Positions 40,241-52,722 of a stretch of DNA of 64,000 bases are shown piece after piece; positions within the stretch are counted from its first letter, which is position 1, and each line of letters starts with the position of its first letter. Made by a program: the position numbers and the translations under genes. The notes below the pieces were generated by a model that saw only the letters and a program-made list of their open reading frames with translations, had not been told where the DNA came from and made no database searches. Source of the DNA: Physella acuta (Eukaryota > Mollusca > Gastropoda > Physidae); assembly GCF_028476545.1 (NCBI RefSeq), contig NW_026732720.1, positions 222,501 through 286,500 on the forward strand, in the 5' to 3' direction.

Positions 40241-40464
40241 CGATCACGGAGCTTTGGGCTGGTGTAGAAACGGTCAGGGCGCCTCAAGGGACCGTCGAGC
40301 CAAAAAAATCACTCTAAACAAATACTGCAGACGTCAATTTTCACGCCCGGCGTCTCTGCTGACGGATGTGACATCTGCTGAAAGTCGCGTCCGGCTTCCG
40401 GTTGCGTTTGTGCCGGCGATCGCAGCTGATTGGCCGGAAAAAAAAGTCAGTGACCTAGTTCGCG
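40241..40464. promoter_or_regulatory. CpG-rich patch, possible promoter
   Basis: I count 22 CpG dinucleotides in about 224 bp, unlike the AT-rich flanks. It has CCGG and GCGT clusters and an inverted CCAAT box (GATTGG, near 40428). No TATA box or convincing first exon follows on either strand. CpG clustering is a property of many animal promoters, but short CpG-rich repeats also look like this. Confidence 0.35.
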
Positions 40465-41779
40465 TGGAGAGATGGTCAGAGTGAAGGGTGAGCACACATG
40501 AAAGAAAATCAGCACGTCCTTGTGGCGAGAGATCACAGACTAGGTTAAAAATAAAGTTGTAGCTTCTCCAGAACGTCACGATTTTTTCACATGAGTTGTG
40601 TCCCCTTCAAATTTTTGTAGCAACGTGAACACGATATCGTTTAATTCCCTTTCTCGGCCGGCGGACAAGATGGTCCGACTGATTAAAAACAATTCGGTGA
40701 TAAATTAAGAATAATTGACGGGCAATAGTTTTAAAGCTTTAACATTTTGATGGGAACAATTATTTCTTAGCCACGCATTAACCCCCTATCTCACAATCCC
40801 TTAAACTGTGAAAATATCCTTGCAGGACACAAAGAGAATTTAAAAAATCGAGTTTTTCTAAATCTGTATCGTTAGTCGCTAGAATTTTAGTCTTCTGCCA
40901 ACATCTTTTACTCACCCCCTCCCCCTTTTCCGCGAGTTTCTATTTTGAGTATTGTCACCATAATTTAAACCATTGACCATAGTTTAAATAAATTGTAACT
41001 GTCTTTCTACACATACATCGCTCACCGTCGTGACTCCCTTTCTCATACCGTGAACCGAAAATACAAGTGTTTGAGCTCAATGCTAGAAACATTCAGATAC
41101 CAAAGCAAAGAATGAGTGTCGCAGTGCTGTATAAATAATCGTATAAAAAATCGAAGAGAAGGGACAAGTCACAAATCTAAATCTATAGCCATTTACACCA
41201 CAAACCTTTAATCTCAAAATTAGGTTGATCCACAAAATACAAAATTAACATTACATTTGGTTTAAAATATAACTTTTAAAAATATACATTTGTTTTTAAA
41301 GAAAATTTCATTTTTTAATAGTTGTATGTTCGCCTAGATCTGAGTCCTGAATATTAAATTAAGTAATTAACAACTAACATCGTCAGCCAAGATTTCAAAG
41401 GACCTCAAAACTTTTAGATTAACTTCAAACAGCCCGTGGTGGTTTCTGGTCCGAGTATCGAACTATCCACAACAGATTGGATAAAAAAATGTATTCCAAC
41501 CGCCCCTACCCCTTCTTCTCCAGTTCCACACCCCCCCCCCCCTCCGTCCCTTCCCCTTTTCACTTCCTAACCCCGCCCTGGGCTTCGAGTAATCAGATAC
41601 TGATAAACGCCATCCTGGCCAAATTGTTCTTGTGCCTCTGCCATTTTCTTCTCGTGACGTCATTCAGACGTGACCGAAAACAGAGGGTTTCACCGGAAAC
41701 CGGAAGTGGCCTGATTTGTTTTGCTACTGTTTCGTTTTTGGTCACTCGGTTTGGTCAGTGAATTATTCAGCTTGTACGG
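40465..41779. other. No feature seen
   Basis: AT-rich unique sequence with a C run near 41530-41541. Confidence 0.4.
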
Positions 41780-42060
41780 GCTCAGTGACTTGTAACTTTT
41801 TGCTTCGGGCTCTCAGATTTGTGTTCTTTGATTGGGCTCAGAGATTTGTTTCCTTTGGACACGGCTCAGGAGTTTGCTCCTTTGTATTGGGCTCTCAGAT
41901 TCGTTTTTTTTTGTATTGGGCTCTGATATTTGTTTCTTTGTATTGGGCTATGAGATTTATTTCTTTGTATTGGGCTCTGTGATTTGTTTCTTTGTTTGGG
42001 GAGGCTCTGAGATTTCTTTTCTTGGACTGGGCTCTGAGATTTAGCCTGTTTTGTTTGAAT
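41780..42060. repeat. Degenerate minisatellite, about 25-30-bp unit
   Basis: About nine units of 'TTGGGCTCTGAGATTTGTTT' plus 'CTTTGTA'. Confidence 0.85.
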
Positions 42061-43735
42061 ATGCTCTGGACGATTCTGTATACAGAATCTCTTTTGCTTA
42101 AGGCTATGGAATTTGTTTTCTAGGCAGGTCTCTGCGACTTGTATTTTCGTGTTGGATTTAAGAAATTGTTGATTTGTCATGGTGCATAAGGTTGTGTGTG
42201 TGTGTTGGAGGGGGGGGGGGGAGGGAGGCTGGGGAGGGTGTATGTTTGTGGGGGAGGGGGTGGCTACAGAAAATTAAAATGATTTAACTTCTGTTCCCTG
42301 TGTGGATAAGTGCGTGGTTGTTTTTTTTTTTTTTTTTTTTTTTTATAGATGCGTAATTGTGACATTTTAGTGTAAAAGTGGATTTAGTGCTTCGATTGGG
42401 TATTTTTGTTTTGTTCTAGTACCCTATATAGGTTTGGTTGTGTGGTTTAGGTGTGGTCGCGTAATTTAGACGTGGGTTTTTGTTTTGTTTCAATATTTAG
42501 ATGTGGTTATGTGGCTTAAATTTGGTGTTAAAGCTTGGTTTAGAAAAGATTATAATTTTTATGTGGATTTAAGATTTACATGTGGTTGTTGTACCTATAC
42601 GTGATGTGGCTTGAATGTGGTTTTAATGCTGTGGTTACGTGGATTGTGGATAATATATAGTTGTCTCAACTAGATCTTATTCACTCAATGAAATTAATTT
42701 CATCCTTTCAATAAAATTTACGTCATTATTTTAATATAACTAATCCTGTTCCTTCATTACAATTAATCATATTCCTTAAAAATGATTATATTTTCAAATA
42801 CATCACGATCTCGTAGAATATATGTCTGTGAATATTTTTATTTAGACATTTGGAAATTTCAGCTTTAAAAAAAAAAAACTTGCATGATGGCCGCCTTATC
42901 TATGCTATAAAATCACTTGCTTCCGTTTTTTCGCCTCACTAAGTATAACTTGCTGTCAACGACAGGCGAACAAATACACTAGCAGACAAGTAGTCAAGTT
43001 AACATCAGAGTTATTCCCCCTTTATTCTGACCCAATCAGAAAGATCCGATATTATGGCAGCTTAATCACGTGATCACGGGGCCGGAAGGGGAAATGACAA
43101 AGATAAGCGAGAAAAGAATTAAGGCGTGGTTTTTGGAGCAAACGGAATCGTTTCCTCTTCTTTGAAAATCTGAGGTGGGGGTGATTGAGGGTTGGGGGTG
43201 GGGTGGGGGGGGGGGGGGGGTCAGTAGAGAGAGTGAAGTCATTATTTAGTCACACACGTCGTGGAATGAAAATGAAATTCTAACTCTAATCCTTCACTCG
43301 ACAGCTCACCACAGAAGATGAAACAGGCTGGGACTCTCGCATTATGTGGCTGAAAAATGTGTATAGTCGTTGTTTTTGTTTTCCTTATTAGGTCATAACA
43401 GCCTAGAGAATGCTATATAGCCAAGCAGGCCACATTAAGAAAAAATGAAAGTGGCACTTCGCGTTTAGATTATAAGATATAATTTAAATAAGTACATATT
43501 ATCCTTATCGCCAAAGTTTCAAGTAGCTGGACACGATGCATGCACCACAACATACCCTGTGCACCACTTACAGTGCATTATAACATCTCCGATAGTATAA
43601 CCCACAGTGCGCCCCCACCCCCCACCCCAACTCAACGAAACGATCAGATAATAATGTTATACTAAAATCACAGACTATTAGGTTGGGTCTTATTCAAAAC
43701 CAACACATAATTTAATATGGGTCTTAGATATATAT
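42061..43735. other. No gene seen; homopolymers and weak repeats
   Basis: G runs near 42211-42222 and 43205-43221, a T run at 42321-42343, and loose 'TAGATGTGGTTATGTGG' repeats at 42420-42660. Confidence 0.4.
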
Positions 43736-43985
43736 GGCACGGAGTGGCCTAGCGGTAGATAGCTGGACTGCTAACCCTTAAATCTCGAAATCGAATCTGG
43801 GTTCAAGTCAGTAGACCGTCCCTGAGTCCACCCAACTCTGATGGGTGCCTAACTCACGTTAGGGAAAGTAAAGGCGGCTGGGCATAGTACTGACCACACT
43901 ATTCCTTAATATGCCAAGGTCAATGAAACAAGTGAACTCTACTTCGCTTGCCTTATAGACCATCAGGTTTGAAAGGGAACTTTAC
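43736..43985 (+). mobile_element. tRNA-derived SINE, family B, near full length
   Basis: Head GGCACGGAGTGGCCTAGCGG, 'GGACTGCTAACCCTTAAATC', 'GGGTTCAAGTC' (box B area), core 'GTCCCTGAGTCCACCCAAC', 'GGCGGCTGGGCATAGTAC', and 3' end 'CATCAGGTTTGAAAGGGAAC'. It is the best preserved copy of family B here. Confidence 0.9.
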
Positions 43986-44152
43986 TTGCGATATACGCCC
44001 GAAAAACACTTGCCCGAATGTGTTGACACATGGTGAAATCTACATTACAGCTTGTGTATTTTTAGAATTCAAATGGTTTCTTTGTACGCTAATCAAACAC
44101 ACTAAAGTAGAGTTCATCTATTTGAGTGATTTCTGAATATAACATATAGTGG

Positions 44153-44440
44153 CAGTGGCGTAGCGAGGGGGAGGGGGGGGGGGGGTGGACCGCAAAGAAA
44201 AAATGATAATTCCACTTAATTAAGTGATTAATTCGAGTGTTAAGAAGTCTTTTAAGAGCAAATTTGACAAATCCCGACGAGGGTGGAGGGGGGGTAGGGG
44301 GTGCAAATCAAAGTTTGAGGGGTTGGGTGCAAATCGAAAATAGAAAGTTTGTCCCCGGGCGCCGGGAAGGGTGGCTACTCCTCTGGGGGTGACACCATTA
44401 AGTGCCGCACCGGGTAACACCCGACCTCGCTACGCCACTG
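44153..44440 (-). mobile_element. hAT MITE of the CAGTGGCGTA family, copy 4
   Basis: Ends CAGTGGCGTAGCGAGG and CCTCGCTACGCCACTG are perfect inverted repeats. The flanks share only ATAGTG, so the target duplication has decayed by a base or two. Internal 'GTGCAAATC' units and G runs are present. Confidence 0.85.
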
Positions 44441-44483
44441 ATAGTGTACACAATTCTAGCAATGCCAAATTCACTCGCTGTAC

Positions 44484-44580
44484 TTCTAGACTCTTGAGTC
44501 CGGGATCCAAACTCGATCATTTCAGGTTAGAAGTTTCGGGACAGTAGTCATGCGTTCTACCACCCGACCACGCCTTCCAA
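44484..44580 (-). mobile_element. SINE family B head fragment
   Basis: The minus strand reads GGCGTGGTCGGGTGGTAGAA, 'GGTTCGGA'-like region and 'GGACTCAAGAG'. Body missing. Confidence 0.6.
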
Positions 44581-45197
44581 GTTTAAAGCTAAATTAAGGG
44601 TTAAAGTTAGACTCGGATTTAATTGTCTATCGTCTAGACAATTTTATTCGAAATTCTAAAACTAATCGACTGGTAACTTATTTTTTTCTTATCTTTAGCC
44701 TAGAAAATATGTTTTAAAAAACTCAACGCATCCTCAGTGTCAAAGCAACGTCACACAAACAATGATTGCATCTCTGGAAATCTCAGGACGTGCTGTAAAA
44801 GATATAACAACACTGTCATAACCATCCACGTCCTGATGAAAGTGGTCCGGACGTTCGAGAAGATGAAACGTTGAAGAATTTATCGCCAGTAATCGCACGC
44901 ACGTGTATTCAAAGGATGAGTGTCTGACACGGGGATCACGGACAAAAAAAAACTTTGTTGTTGTGACTGGGGGAGGGGAGATTACACACGATTTGATTAC
45001 CAGACACGGGGAGAGAAAAAATCTATCTGTTATGTATTTGCCATGTAATATTTTGTTCAGTTCGGTGGGGGATGTTGCGTACATTCTAACTATTATTATA
45101 TTACATGTTTCTTTTTATTTATTGTATCGGCATTTAAACAATACTTATTCATTTTGGGTACACATTTTTATATGTATCAATGCTTATGTATGTAGGT

Positions 45198-45206
<9 letters not shown>
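44581..45206. other. No feature seen
   Basis: Overlapping open frames on both strands (44740-45310) match nothing I recognise. Confidence 0.35.

Positions 45207-45281
<75 letters not shown>
45207..45281. repeat. (AT)n microsatellite
   Basis: AT run with one ACAT interruption. Confidence 0.95.
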
Positions 45282-46931
45282 ATACAAGTATAGATTTATA
45301 TAAAAATTAAATAAAACATGATGACTTTTCTTTATTATTCATGGAATTTCAAACTTAGGCACACAAACCCCCGCCGTCATTAATGATGACACCTGATACA
45401 TAAGAGAAAAAACCCTAGTAATTATAGTAAATTCGTCTCCAACACATCTTTCTCTCTCTTTTAACTTCTAACATCGTAAATTTAACAAACTCCACTATAA
45501 CAAACTAAGTATTTCATTAAAAAGCGCCTGAAAATTCTGCCTTTGTTTATACAATATCCTTAACCTTGTGTATGCATCACTAACCAAGTTTTCACCCTAA
45601 GATTATAGGAGTTTTATTATGAACAAACTAGATAGTTTTATGAGTATTTTATTCTAAGCTAGTGGTGAGTTGCGTACTCACTTGAGCAAAAATTTCCGCG
45701 ACGTCTCCTGGTTTAAGCGACACAAGGGTTCTCAATCATATAATGAATATCGTCTTTTTACACAGTTTTATATAGTTCTATATTAGTAACCTACTCTCTC
45801 ATTAGCACATCTATGTTAGGGTTCCAATGTCTGCTGTTGTTGAGGGTTCAGAATTCCGCAAAAGACCGCTGTCTCTGGTATTTATGCCAACTATCTGACC
45901 CTAGTCTCTATGACCCCACCAATTATCCAACCCCCCCCCCCCCCCCCCCCCCCCCGACCTATTTGCAGAGATCTGTTACATTTTTGCTCAATTTTTCCTC
46001 CACACACCATCTTCATAATCAGCCCATCTGTGTTATTCTGAGATACATTTTTCTGGTCGTTTATAAGTTGTTTTCACACCTAATTTCGCTTGATTATCGT
46101 GTTTATGAATTTACGCACATTTTACAAATACTTTCCTAGACCCATACAAATACCCAGACCATGGAACCGAAATAAAACGCTACAACAAAACCAGCATACA
46201 CCTAAATCAACACTAAAACCCACAGCGAACCCACAGTCAAACCCACAATGAAACCTTTATCAAAACACACACCAAAGCCCACACGAAAGCTTTGCTAACT
46301 ATTTCAGCACCTCTTCTATCTTAAATTCCTTTCATTTTTTTTTTGGCTACCACTAAAACTAATAAACAACCTATAATCAGCCAGACAGACAACAATCCAC
46401 TCCACCACCAAACAATTACCTATAAATAGTTTACCACTAACCTATCTACTATAATCAAAACCCACCAGCTAACCACTCATCCATCCATCAATCCCACAAA
46501 CCAAACCTTAACTCTCAGCGTCTTCTTAATCCGCTAGTGTATATAAGACTATATTACAAAATTTATTCAGCGAATTTGATTAAGATATAGATCGATTCTA
46601 TAATTCGGCCGGCTACTTCAAACAAACAGAGACCAACTCTGGGGCGGGTCGGAGGAAACCTAATCGGTAATCGAAGCTTTGATTTGAATTGGTATTTGCT
46701 TAGCTGAGGGCCTCGGGCGCGCCGGCAATGTTATGGTAAGTTGATTATGTTTGTACCCTGGGTGAAAGGGACCAGCTCCTAGGAGTAGCTCGTCAATCAG
46801 GGGGTGGGGAGGGGTGTGGGGGGGGGGAAGGGGTGCCGGAAAAAGCCTAGTTTACAAACTGTTTACATAATTTTATTATTTTGTGTCTACAAAACAAGCT
46901 GGTCGAATCAGGACTAGATCTGCTGGTTTGA
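45282..46931. other. No gene seen; C run at about 45929-45955
   Basis: C/A-rich degenerate repeats ('AAACCCACAG') lie at 46190-46300. A short GC-rich patch with 'GGGCGCGCCGG' lies near 46708-46724. Confidence 0.4.

Positions 46932-46995
<64 letters not shown>
46932..46995. repeat. (AT)n microsatellite
   Basis: AT run ending in ATTTATTTATTTA. Confidence 0.95.
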
Positions 46996-46998
<3 letters not shown>

Positions 46999-47365
46999 TT
47001 TATTTATTTAGCAACTATTCTATTAATGCTTTTACTAAGAAAAAACGTTTGTTTAAAGCTATTAATAAAATATTTTATGAGCTTATTATTAAAACGTGTT
47101 ATTTATTTATTTTATTTTATTAAACCTATTTTGGTACAAAATCAGGAGGATTCTAAAATAGTAGTAGAATAGTAGTACAACGTTTCAACATTCTTACCTC
47201 CGTACACAATACAGCACACAAACTCTAACTCACTGAACAACTCTAACACCTCTACAAAAACCATCATTATCAGAAATTCAATTTTTAAAAATGTCACCGT
47301 GTAAACTGTTTACCATAGGTTAATTATTTTAGCAAACCAAGTACTAATTTTAGTTCTTTAGTGGA

Positions 47366-47608
47366 CAGAGTTTTTTTCCTGGCATTTCTTCTGTGGAATT
47401 CTGCCTCCCCCCCCCCCCCGCCCGAAGAAAGTCTACCACCCCCCCAACCCCCGAACGAAATTGAATTTATATCGAAAACATATACTTTTACCAGTGTTCG
47501 CCCTCCTCCCCGGGAAATGTAGTCGCCCTCCCCCACCCCCTCCGAAAATATCAAGAACCAACCCCCCCCCCCACCCCCCACCCAGAAAAAAGTCTGGAAG
47601 AAACACTG
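47366..47608 (-). mobile_element. CAGTGTTTCTT-family MITE
   Basis: The right end on the minus strand is CAGTGTTTCTTCCAGAC. The left end CAGAG..TTTCTTCTG is its diverged complement. C runs and 'CCAGTGTTCGCC' fill the interior. Flanks TTAGTGGA and CGAATGGA agree at only five of eight positions. Confidence 0.7.
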
Positions 47609-47684
47609 CGAATGGAGACAAATGGACACGAGCGAGAAAAGTCTCAAAGGTATTGGAGAGGCGCATTAAATATTTCAAAAATCA

Positions 47685-48110
47685 TGCACGACATATTAAA
47701 ATTAATTTGGTTATAAAATCTTGTCTGTTTGATTTTTTTTTTGGACTTTACTAAAGATTGAATGTATTTGATGTTTTTAACATTTTCGGTAACAAAAAAA
47801 AATTAAAACAACAAAAACATAGCAAAACCCCTTTGTTTTTTACGTGTTATGGTGACATAAGCAATGTCATCCTGCTATTCGATAGGCTAGCAGACATTTT
47901 TATTGTAAACAAAAAATGGCAGAACCAGGTCATGTGGTTTAAATTTGGATTATTATTTAAAAACAGTATCTGCAAAGTTTTGTAGACAAAAACCTATCGA
48001 TCACGGAGTTCCTGTACAGCCAATCAAAGTTTGTCTTACGAAAGTGAAACGTCGGGTTATAACTTAGGCTTGATGAAATGTAGCCTTACCCTCAAAAAAG
48101 TTCTCTTTGC
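47685..48110 (+). repeat. Diverged dispersed repeat, copy 2 of a pair
   Basis: Partner of 6200-6560 (shared blocks listed there). Like copy 1 it lies a little to the right of a MITE, though of a different family. Confidence 0.5.
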
Positions 48111-49280
48111 AACTTTTATGACATTGATTATAAAATATAAAATTTCTGAATTATTTGTAGGCTTAAGTTTTTTTTTGTTTTTTTATTATTTTTATGGACG
48201 CTTTGATTGCGAAATCTAAAAAGCACGTTCTTAATTCATGTGAACAATATGATGGACGTATTCTCGTAAACTCTGTCACCGCCATTGTTGTTTTAATTTT
48301 TTTATTGGTTAATGTATACGCCCATATTATTTTAACTAATAAACTTTCACAAGTTTGCATATGAAAATCATATGAAAATCAAACATGACGATAGGCTTAA
48401 AAAGTTGGTTCCAAAACTGTTGTTGCCAGAAGAAATATTTTTCAACCAAAATTGAATATTTTATAACATTTGTGAAATAAGTACAAAATGACTTCCGGTT
48501 TTATTAAGGCTAGAAATATTCAAACTAATAATTACTAGTAATATAATATTAATTTTTTGTTAAAACGTTTATTTTTCATTTGGATTATTAGATTCAGTGT
48601 GTTGTGGTGATAGGGGACGTCATATTATTCAATATAAATAAACTACTAGGCTATACCCCATTGACAGCTATTGGGTATTTTATCATGGAATACAATTGTT
48701 GCGACTTTCATTGTTTTACTTTCCCTGGCAATTCCGGTTGACTTCAAGAAGGGGTTGAGGGTGGTGTTTTTTAAATATTTTAAATTGATAAGTAATTCTA
48801 CAATTATTTTGAAGGCTTATATTCAATAAAAACAAATATAAAAATGATTGTAAACGACGGTTCCTAAACGGCTTGAATTTTTTTTTAAATTTAACTATAA
48901 TTTTATCGCTTGACATATTTTTTTAAAAGATTCTTTTAAAAGTTTAGTAAGATTAAATTGACTTTTCATGCCAAGTCATTTGTTGTCATTGAAAGTCTAC
49001 TCGTTATTATAATATTTCATATATAATATTATAATGCCTCGGTCATGCAATCTACATTATCAAACATGTAATGAACATATGTAATCAACACCATCAGACA
49101 TGTAATGAACACGTATTCAACAGTATCAGACATATAATCAACAGATATAATTGAGAGGGTATACACATTTACAGAGGAATACTTAACCATAATACAAAAC
49201 ATGTCATTTCGGTTTTTTCACAAATCGGGAAAAACTTAGGATTTCTAAAACTTTAGACAAAATTAAAAACTTTTGTGTTG
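48111..49280. other. No gene seen; short tandem repeat at 49030-49140
   Basis: Four loose units of about 30 bp on 'CAGACATGTAATGAACA'. Nothing else is recognised. Confidence 0.4.
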
Positions 49281-49290
49281 ACTAATGTAT

Positions 49291-49614
49291 TCTTCTTCTT
49301 CTTCTTCGTTCTTAATTATTAGTGTTGAAGGGGATCGAGATTTATCTGCCTCCAACACAATTAAGCGTGTCAACTGGTTATGCGCCATTGAGGCCATTGA
49401 CTCCGATTTCAGCCTGCTTTTCTTTTTGGATTTGCTTCCATAGCCTTTGTCCAACCATGAACAAACTACAAGGCAGCAGTTGTTTAATTTTGGAGTTGTC
49501 TCTCCTAGAAGAGTGGCTGTCCCCAGCTAACGAGCCTCATCTGCCCGAGGGTTCGAACTCGAGACTTTTCGGTTTAGCAACCATGAGCTTTACCGACTCG
49601 ACCACGCCGACCCC
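49291..49614 (-). mobile_element. SINE family A, full length
   Basis: The minus strand starts GGGGTCGGCGTGGTCGAGTC, has box B-like GTTCGAACCC, 'TTAGCTGGGGACAGCC', 'GCTGCCTTGTAGTTTGTTC', 'GGAAGCAAATCCAAAAAG' and ends in GAA repeats. Target duplication ACTAATGTATT is perfect at 49281-49291 and 49615-49625 (sharing one T with the tail). It is the reference copy of family A in this window. Confidence 0.93.
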
Positions 49615-49963
49615 ACTAATGTATTAAAACAAAAAGTAATAAAATAAGCGAGACGTGTTTCATTATTCAATTATGGAACACTAATATAGTTCATTATAGT
49701 AATTTTTTTAACATCAGTATAAAAAGACGGCACGTATAATATAAATAGTTGTGATACTGTTTTAATTAAACATGTGTATAAAGATATAATGTTGGACGAT
49801 AGTTCTGTATCTACTTTGCCAACAGTGGGAATATATTTTATATATTTTTTATATATTTTATTTCCCCTGATTCACATCCCCCCACCCCATCGATATGGAA
49901 GATAACTACTAACCATTATGTTGAGTCTATTTCTCATTTTTGTTGTAACCCTGTACTGCACAG

Positions 49964-50113
49964 GATCCATATTGTATAAAGGGGAGGCTACTCAGATAGT
50001 CAAGGCTAATCAACTGGTGCCGCTTACCCCTGTGATGAGGTCACACACCCTGGACGGCCAACCTGGAGCCGTCAAGACCTTCACCCCGGCCATCTACTCC
50101 ATTACTCCGTATA
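49964..50113 (+). CDS. Candidate internal exon of an unidentified host gene
   Basis: A stretch with higher GC than its surroundings reads 'SILYKGEATQIVKANQLVPL' onward to 'VKTFTPAIYSITPYS'. It is preceded by a T-rich stretch ending GTACTGCACAG, a good 3' splice site, and followed by a weak GT (GTGTAG or GTAGAT near 50114-50116). I do not recognise the protein. The frame could be chance. Confidence 0.25.
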
Positions 50114-50427
50114 GTGTAGATGGACAAAAAAATATTTTTTTTTGTTTATATTCATGCAGCGTTGTAGCTAATCGAAGCCCTGGACCAACTTTATCCGTCC
50201 ATATTTACATATGTATAAATACGGCAGAATCTCGGTTTTGCTATTTATAAAAAAAATATATATATATATATATATATATATTTAGAAGAAACATTTGCAG
50301 TCCTTGGAGAGACGCCTAGTCCCTCTGCTTAGATATGCCATCTTTTAAAATACATAACCCATACATCAGATTGCTTATTGAGTATGCCGACACGCAAACT
50401 AAACGACAGGCTAGCCCGTGACGTCAG

Positions 50428-50605
50428 CACTTGTAAAACATATTCCATACGACACAAGTGACCCTCACCTAAAACGGATGGGCGTGGTCTATTATTCAGC
50501 TCCCTCGCCCTCGGGTTTCAAGCGTCTAACATTGGCGCACCTCCCCCAGAGTTCTAGCACGTTTTCATCGCTACAGCCACCCAAAAACTACACCAGCAGT
50601 CCCGG
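50428..50605 (+). CDS. Candidate second exon, same unidentified gene
   Basis: After 'GTGACGTCAG' the frame reads 'VKHIPYDTSDPHLKRMGVVY' and then a Ser/Pro-rich part, to a possible GTGTAC donor. Its start phase would suit the weak donor at 50114. The GC content is coding-like; no domain is recognised. Confidence 0.2.
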
Positions 50606-50769
50606 GTGTACTCGCTTACCTCTTGTATTATTTACACTCATGTATTATGTCCCCTGAAATTATCTCCCCTGTAAAATCAGCCATGTTGCTTCAGTGGTGC
50701 TATTATTCCCGGGAATGCATTGTATTCCACAATGAAAAAGTGCAGCAGTTGAAAACAATCGTTCTAGTG

Positions 50770-51120
50770 GGGAATCATTCAGATAGCTGTGATATGGCTA
50801 TAAATCATAAGGCTAACTGTGATATGGCTGCTATATCCTAGGGCTTGATATATTATGGCTGCTATATCATAGGGCTAGCTGTGATATGGCTGCTATATCC
50901 TGGGGCTGGATATATTATGGCTGCTATATCAAAAGGCTAGCTGTTATTGGGTGGGAAATCATTGGGCTAGCTGTGATATGGCTGCTATATCATAGGGCTG
51001 GCTATATTACGGCTGCTATATCATAGGGCTGGCTATGCATTGGATGATATATCCTAGGCTAGCTGTGATATGGTTGCTATATCATAGGGCTGGCTATGAT
51101 ATGGCTGTGAAAACATTGCT
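50770..51120. repeat. Degenerate minisatellite, about 30-bp unit
   Basis: About eleven units of 'GCTGTGATATGGCTGCTATA' plus 'TCATAGGGCTA'. Confidence 0.85.
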
Positions 51121-51469
51121 AAATGATTGAAGTGCGCTGTATAGTAGCACATATACGTACAATATAAAGCCAACATACTGGGTTTGAAAAAAAGTGTCCA
51201 TCATAGCTGGTAGCAAATAACAGCACAGGTAAGAAGAAGTGATCAAATTTAGATGAAATTGTATGTAATACATTCAATAGGAATATAAAAAATAATAGTC
51301 CATGACAATCATTGAACTATATTTCTGGAAGATACTTAGTTGAAGCTACAACAAAAATACCTATCTGCACACAGATTTAAGCTATTTGAATTTTTAGATT
51401 CTACAAATGTTTTAGTTTGACCTACTCCGCAGAAAAAAAAAACACCTATTTGAAATCCCATAATCTGCA

Positions 51470-52525
51470 GATGTCTTACCTCGACTAACCACCCACTAAA
51501 AACTATTTAAAATCCCAGTTTCTGCAGAAGTCTTAGTTCGACTAACCACCCACTAAAACTATTTAAAATCCCAGTTTCTGCAGAAGTCTTAGTTCGACTA
51601 ACCACCCACTAAAACTATTTAAAATCCCAGTTTCTGCAGAAGTCTTAGTTCGACTAACCACCCACTAAAAACTATTTAAAATCCCAGTTTCTCCAGATGT
51701 CTTACCTCGACTAACCACCCACTAAAACTATTTTAAAATCCCATGATCTGTAGATGTTTTACCTCGACTAACCACCCACTAAAAACTATTTGAAATCCCA
51801 GTTTCTGTAGATGTCTTACCTCGACTAACCACCTACTAAAACTATTTAAAATCCCAGTTTCTGCAGATGTTTTACCTCGACTAACCACCCACTAAAAACT
51901 ATTTGAAATCCCAGTTTCTGTAGATGTCTTACCTCGACTAACCACCCACTAAAACTATTTAAAATCCCAGTTTCTGCAGATGTTTTACCTCGACTAACCA
52001 CCCACTAAAAACTATTTCAAATCCCAGTTTCTGTAGATGTCTTACCTCGACTAACCACCCACTAAAACTATTTAAAATCCCAGTTTCTGCAGATGTTTTA
52101 CCTCGACTAACCACCCACTAAAAACTATTTCAAATCCCAGTTTCTGTAGATGTCTTACCTCGACTAACCACCCACTAAAAACTATTTCAAATCCCAGTTT
52201 CTGTAGATGTCTTACCTCGACTAACCACCCACTAAAACTATTTAAAATCCCAGTTTCTGCAGAAGTCTTAGTTCGACTAACCACCCACTAAAACTATTTA
52301 AAATCCCAGTTTCTGCAGATGTCTTAGTTCGACTAACCACCCACTAAAACTATTTAAAATCCCAGTTTCTGCAGAAGTCTTAGTTCGACTAACCACCCAC
52401 TAAAAACTATTTAAAATCCCAGTTTCTGTAGATGTCTTAGTTCGACTAACCACCCACTAAAAACTATTTAAAATCCCAGTTTCTGCAGAAGTCTTACCTC
52501 GACTAACCACCCAATAAAAACTATT
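51470..52525. repeat. 56-57-bp minisatellite
   Basis: About 18 units of 'TCGACTAACCACCCACTAAA', 'AACTATTTAAAATCCCAG' and 'TTTCTGCAGATGTCTTACC'. Units differ in A number (56 or 57 bp), TTAAAA/TTTCAAA/TTGAAA and GCAGA/GTAGA. At 51790-52170 two variants alternate, a dimeric higher order. Confidence 0.95.
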
Positions 52526-52530
52526 TACCC

Positions 52531-52722
52531 AAGTTGGTTGTTCGTGACGAAGATGTGGTTTTGTCATCTCCCAAAAGTCTGGAACCGATGCTTATGTACC
52601 CGATCCATAAGTTCCCTAACCGTATTAAGAAATCCGATCTAACTAGGTTATCAATAAGCGACCTGGCAGGGGACGCAACTCTTCTGGGAATTGATGGGAG
52701 TTTCAGTGAGTGGCGCCACTAG
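52531..52722 (+). CDS. Candidate terminal exon of an unidentified host gene
   Basis: The frame opens after 'TTTACCCAAG', a possible weak 3' splice site, and runs 'LVVRDEDVVLSSPKSLEPML' to 'ATLLGIDGSFSEWRH' and a TAG stop. Composition is balanced and unlike the repeat before it. An AATAAA lies at 52864-52869. The protein is not recognised. If the upstream candidate exons are real, the minisatellite is in their intron. Confidence 0.3.
   Translation, partial: KLVVRDEDVVLSSPKSLEPMLMYPIHKFPNRIKKSDLTRLSISDLAGDATLLGIDGSFSEWRH

Noticed and set aside
51470-52525. CRISPR-like regular array
   Set aside because: Units are contiguous without unique spacers, and the genome is eukaryotic; it is a minisatellite.
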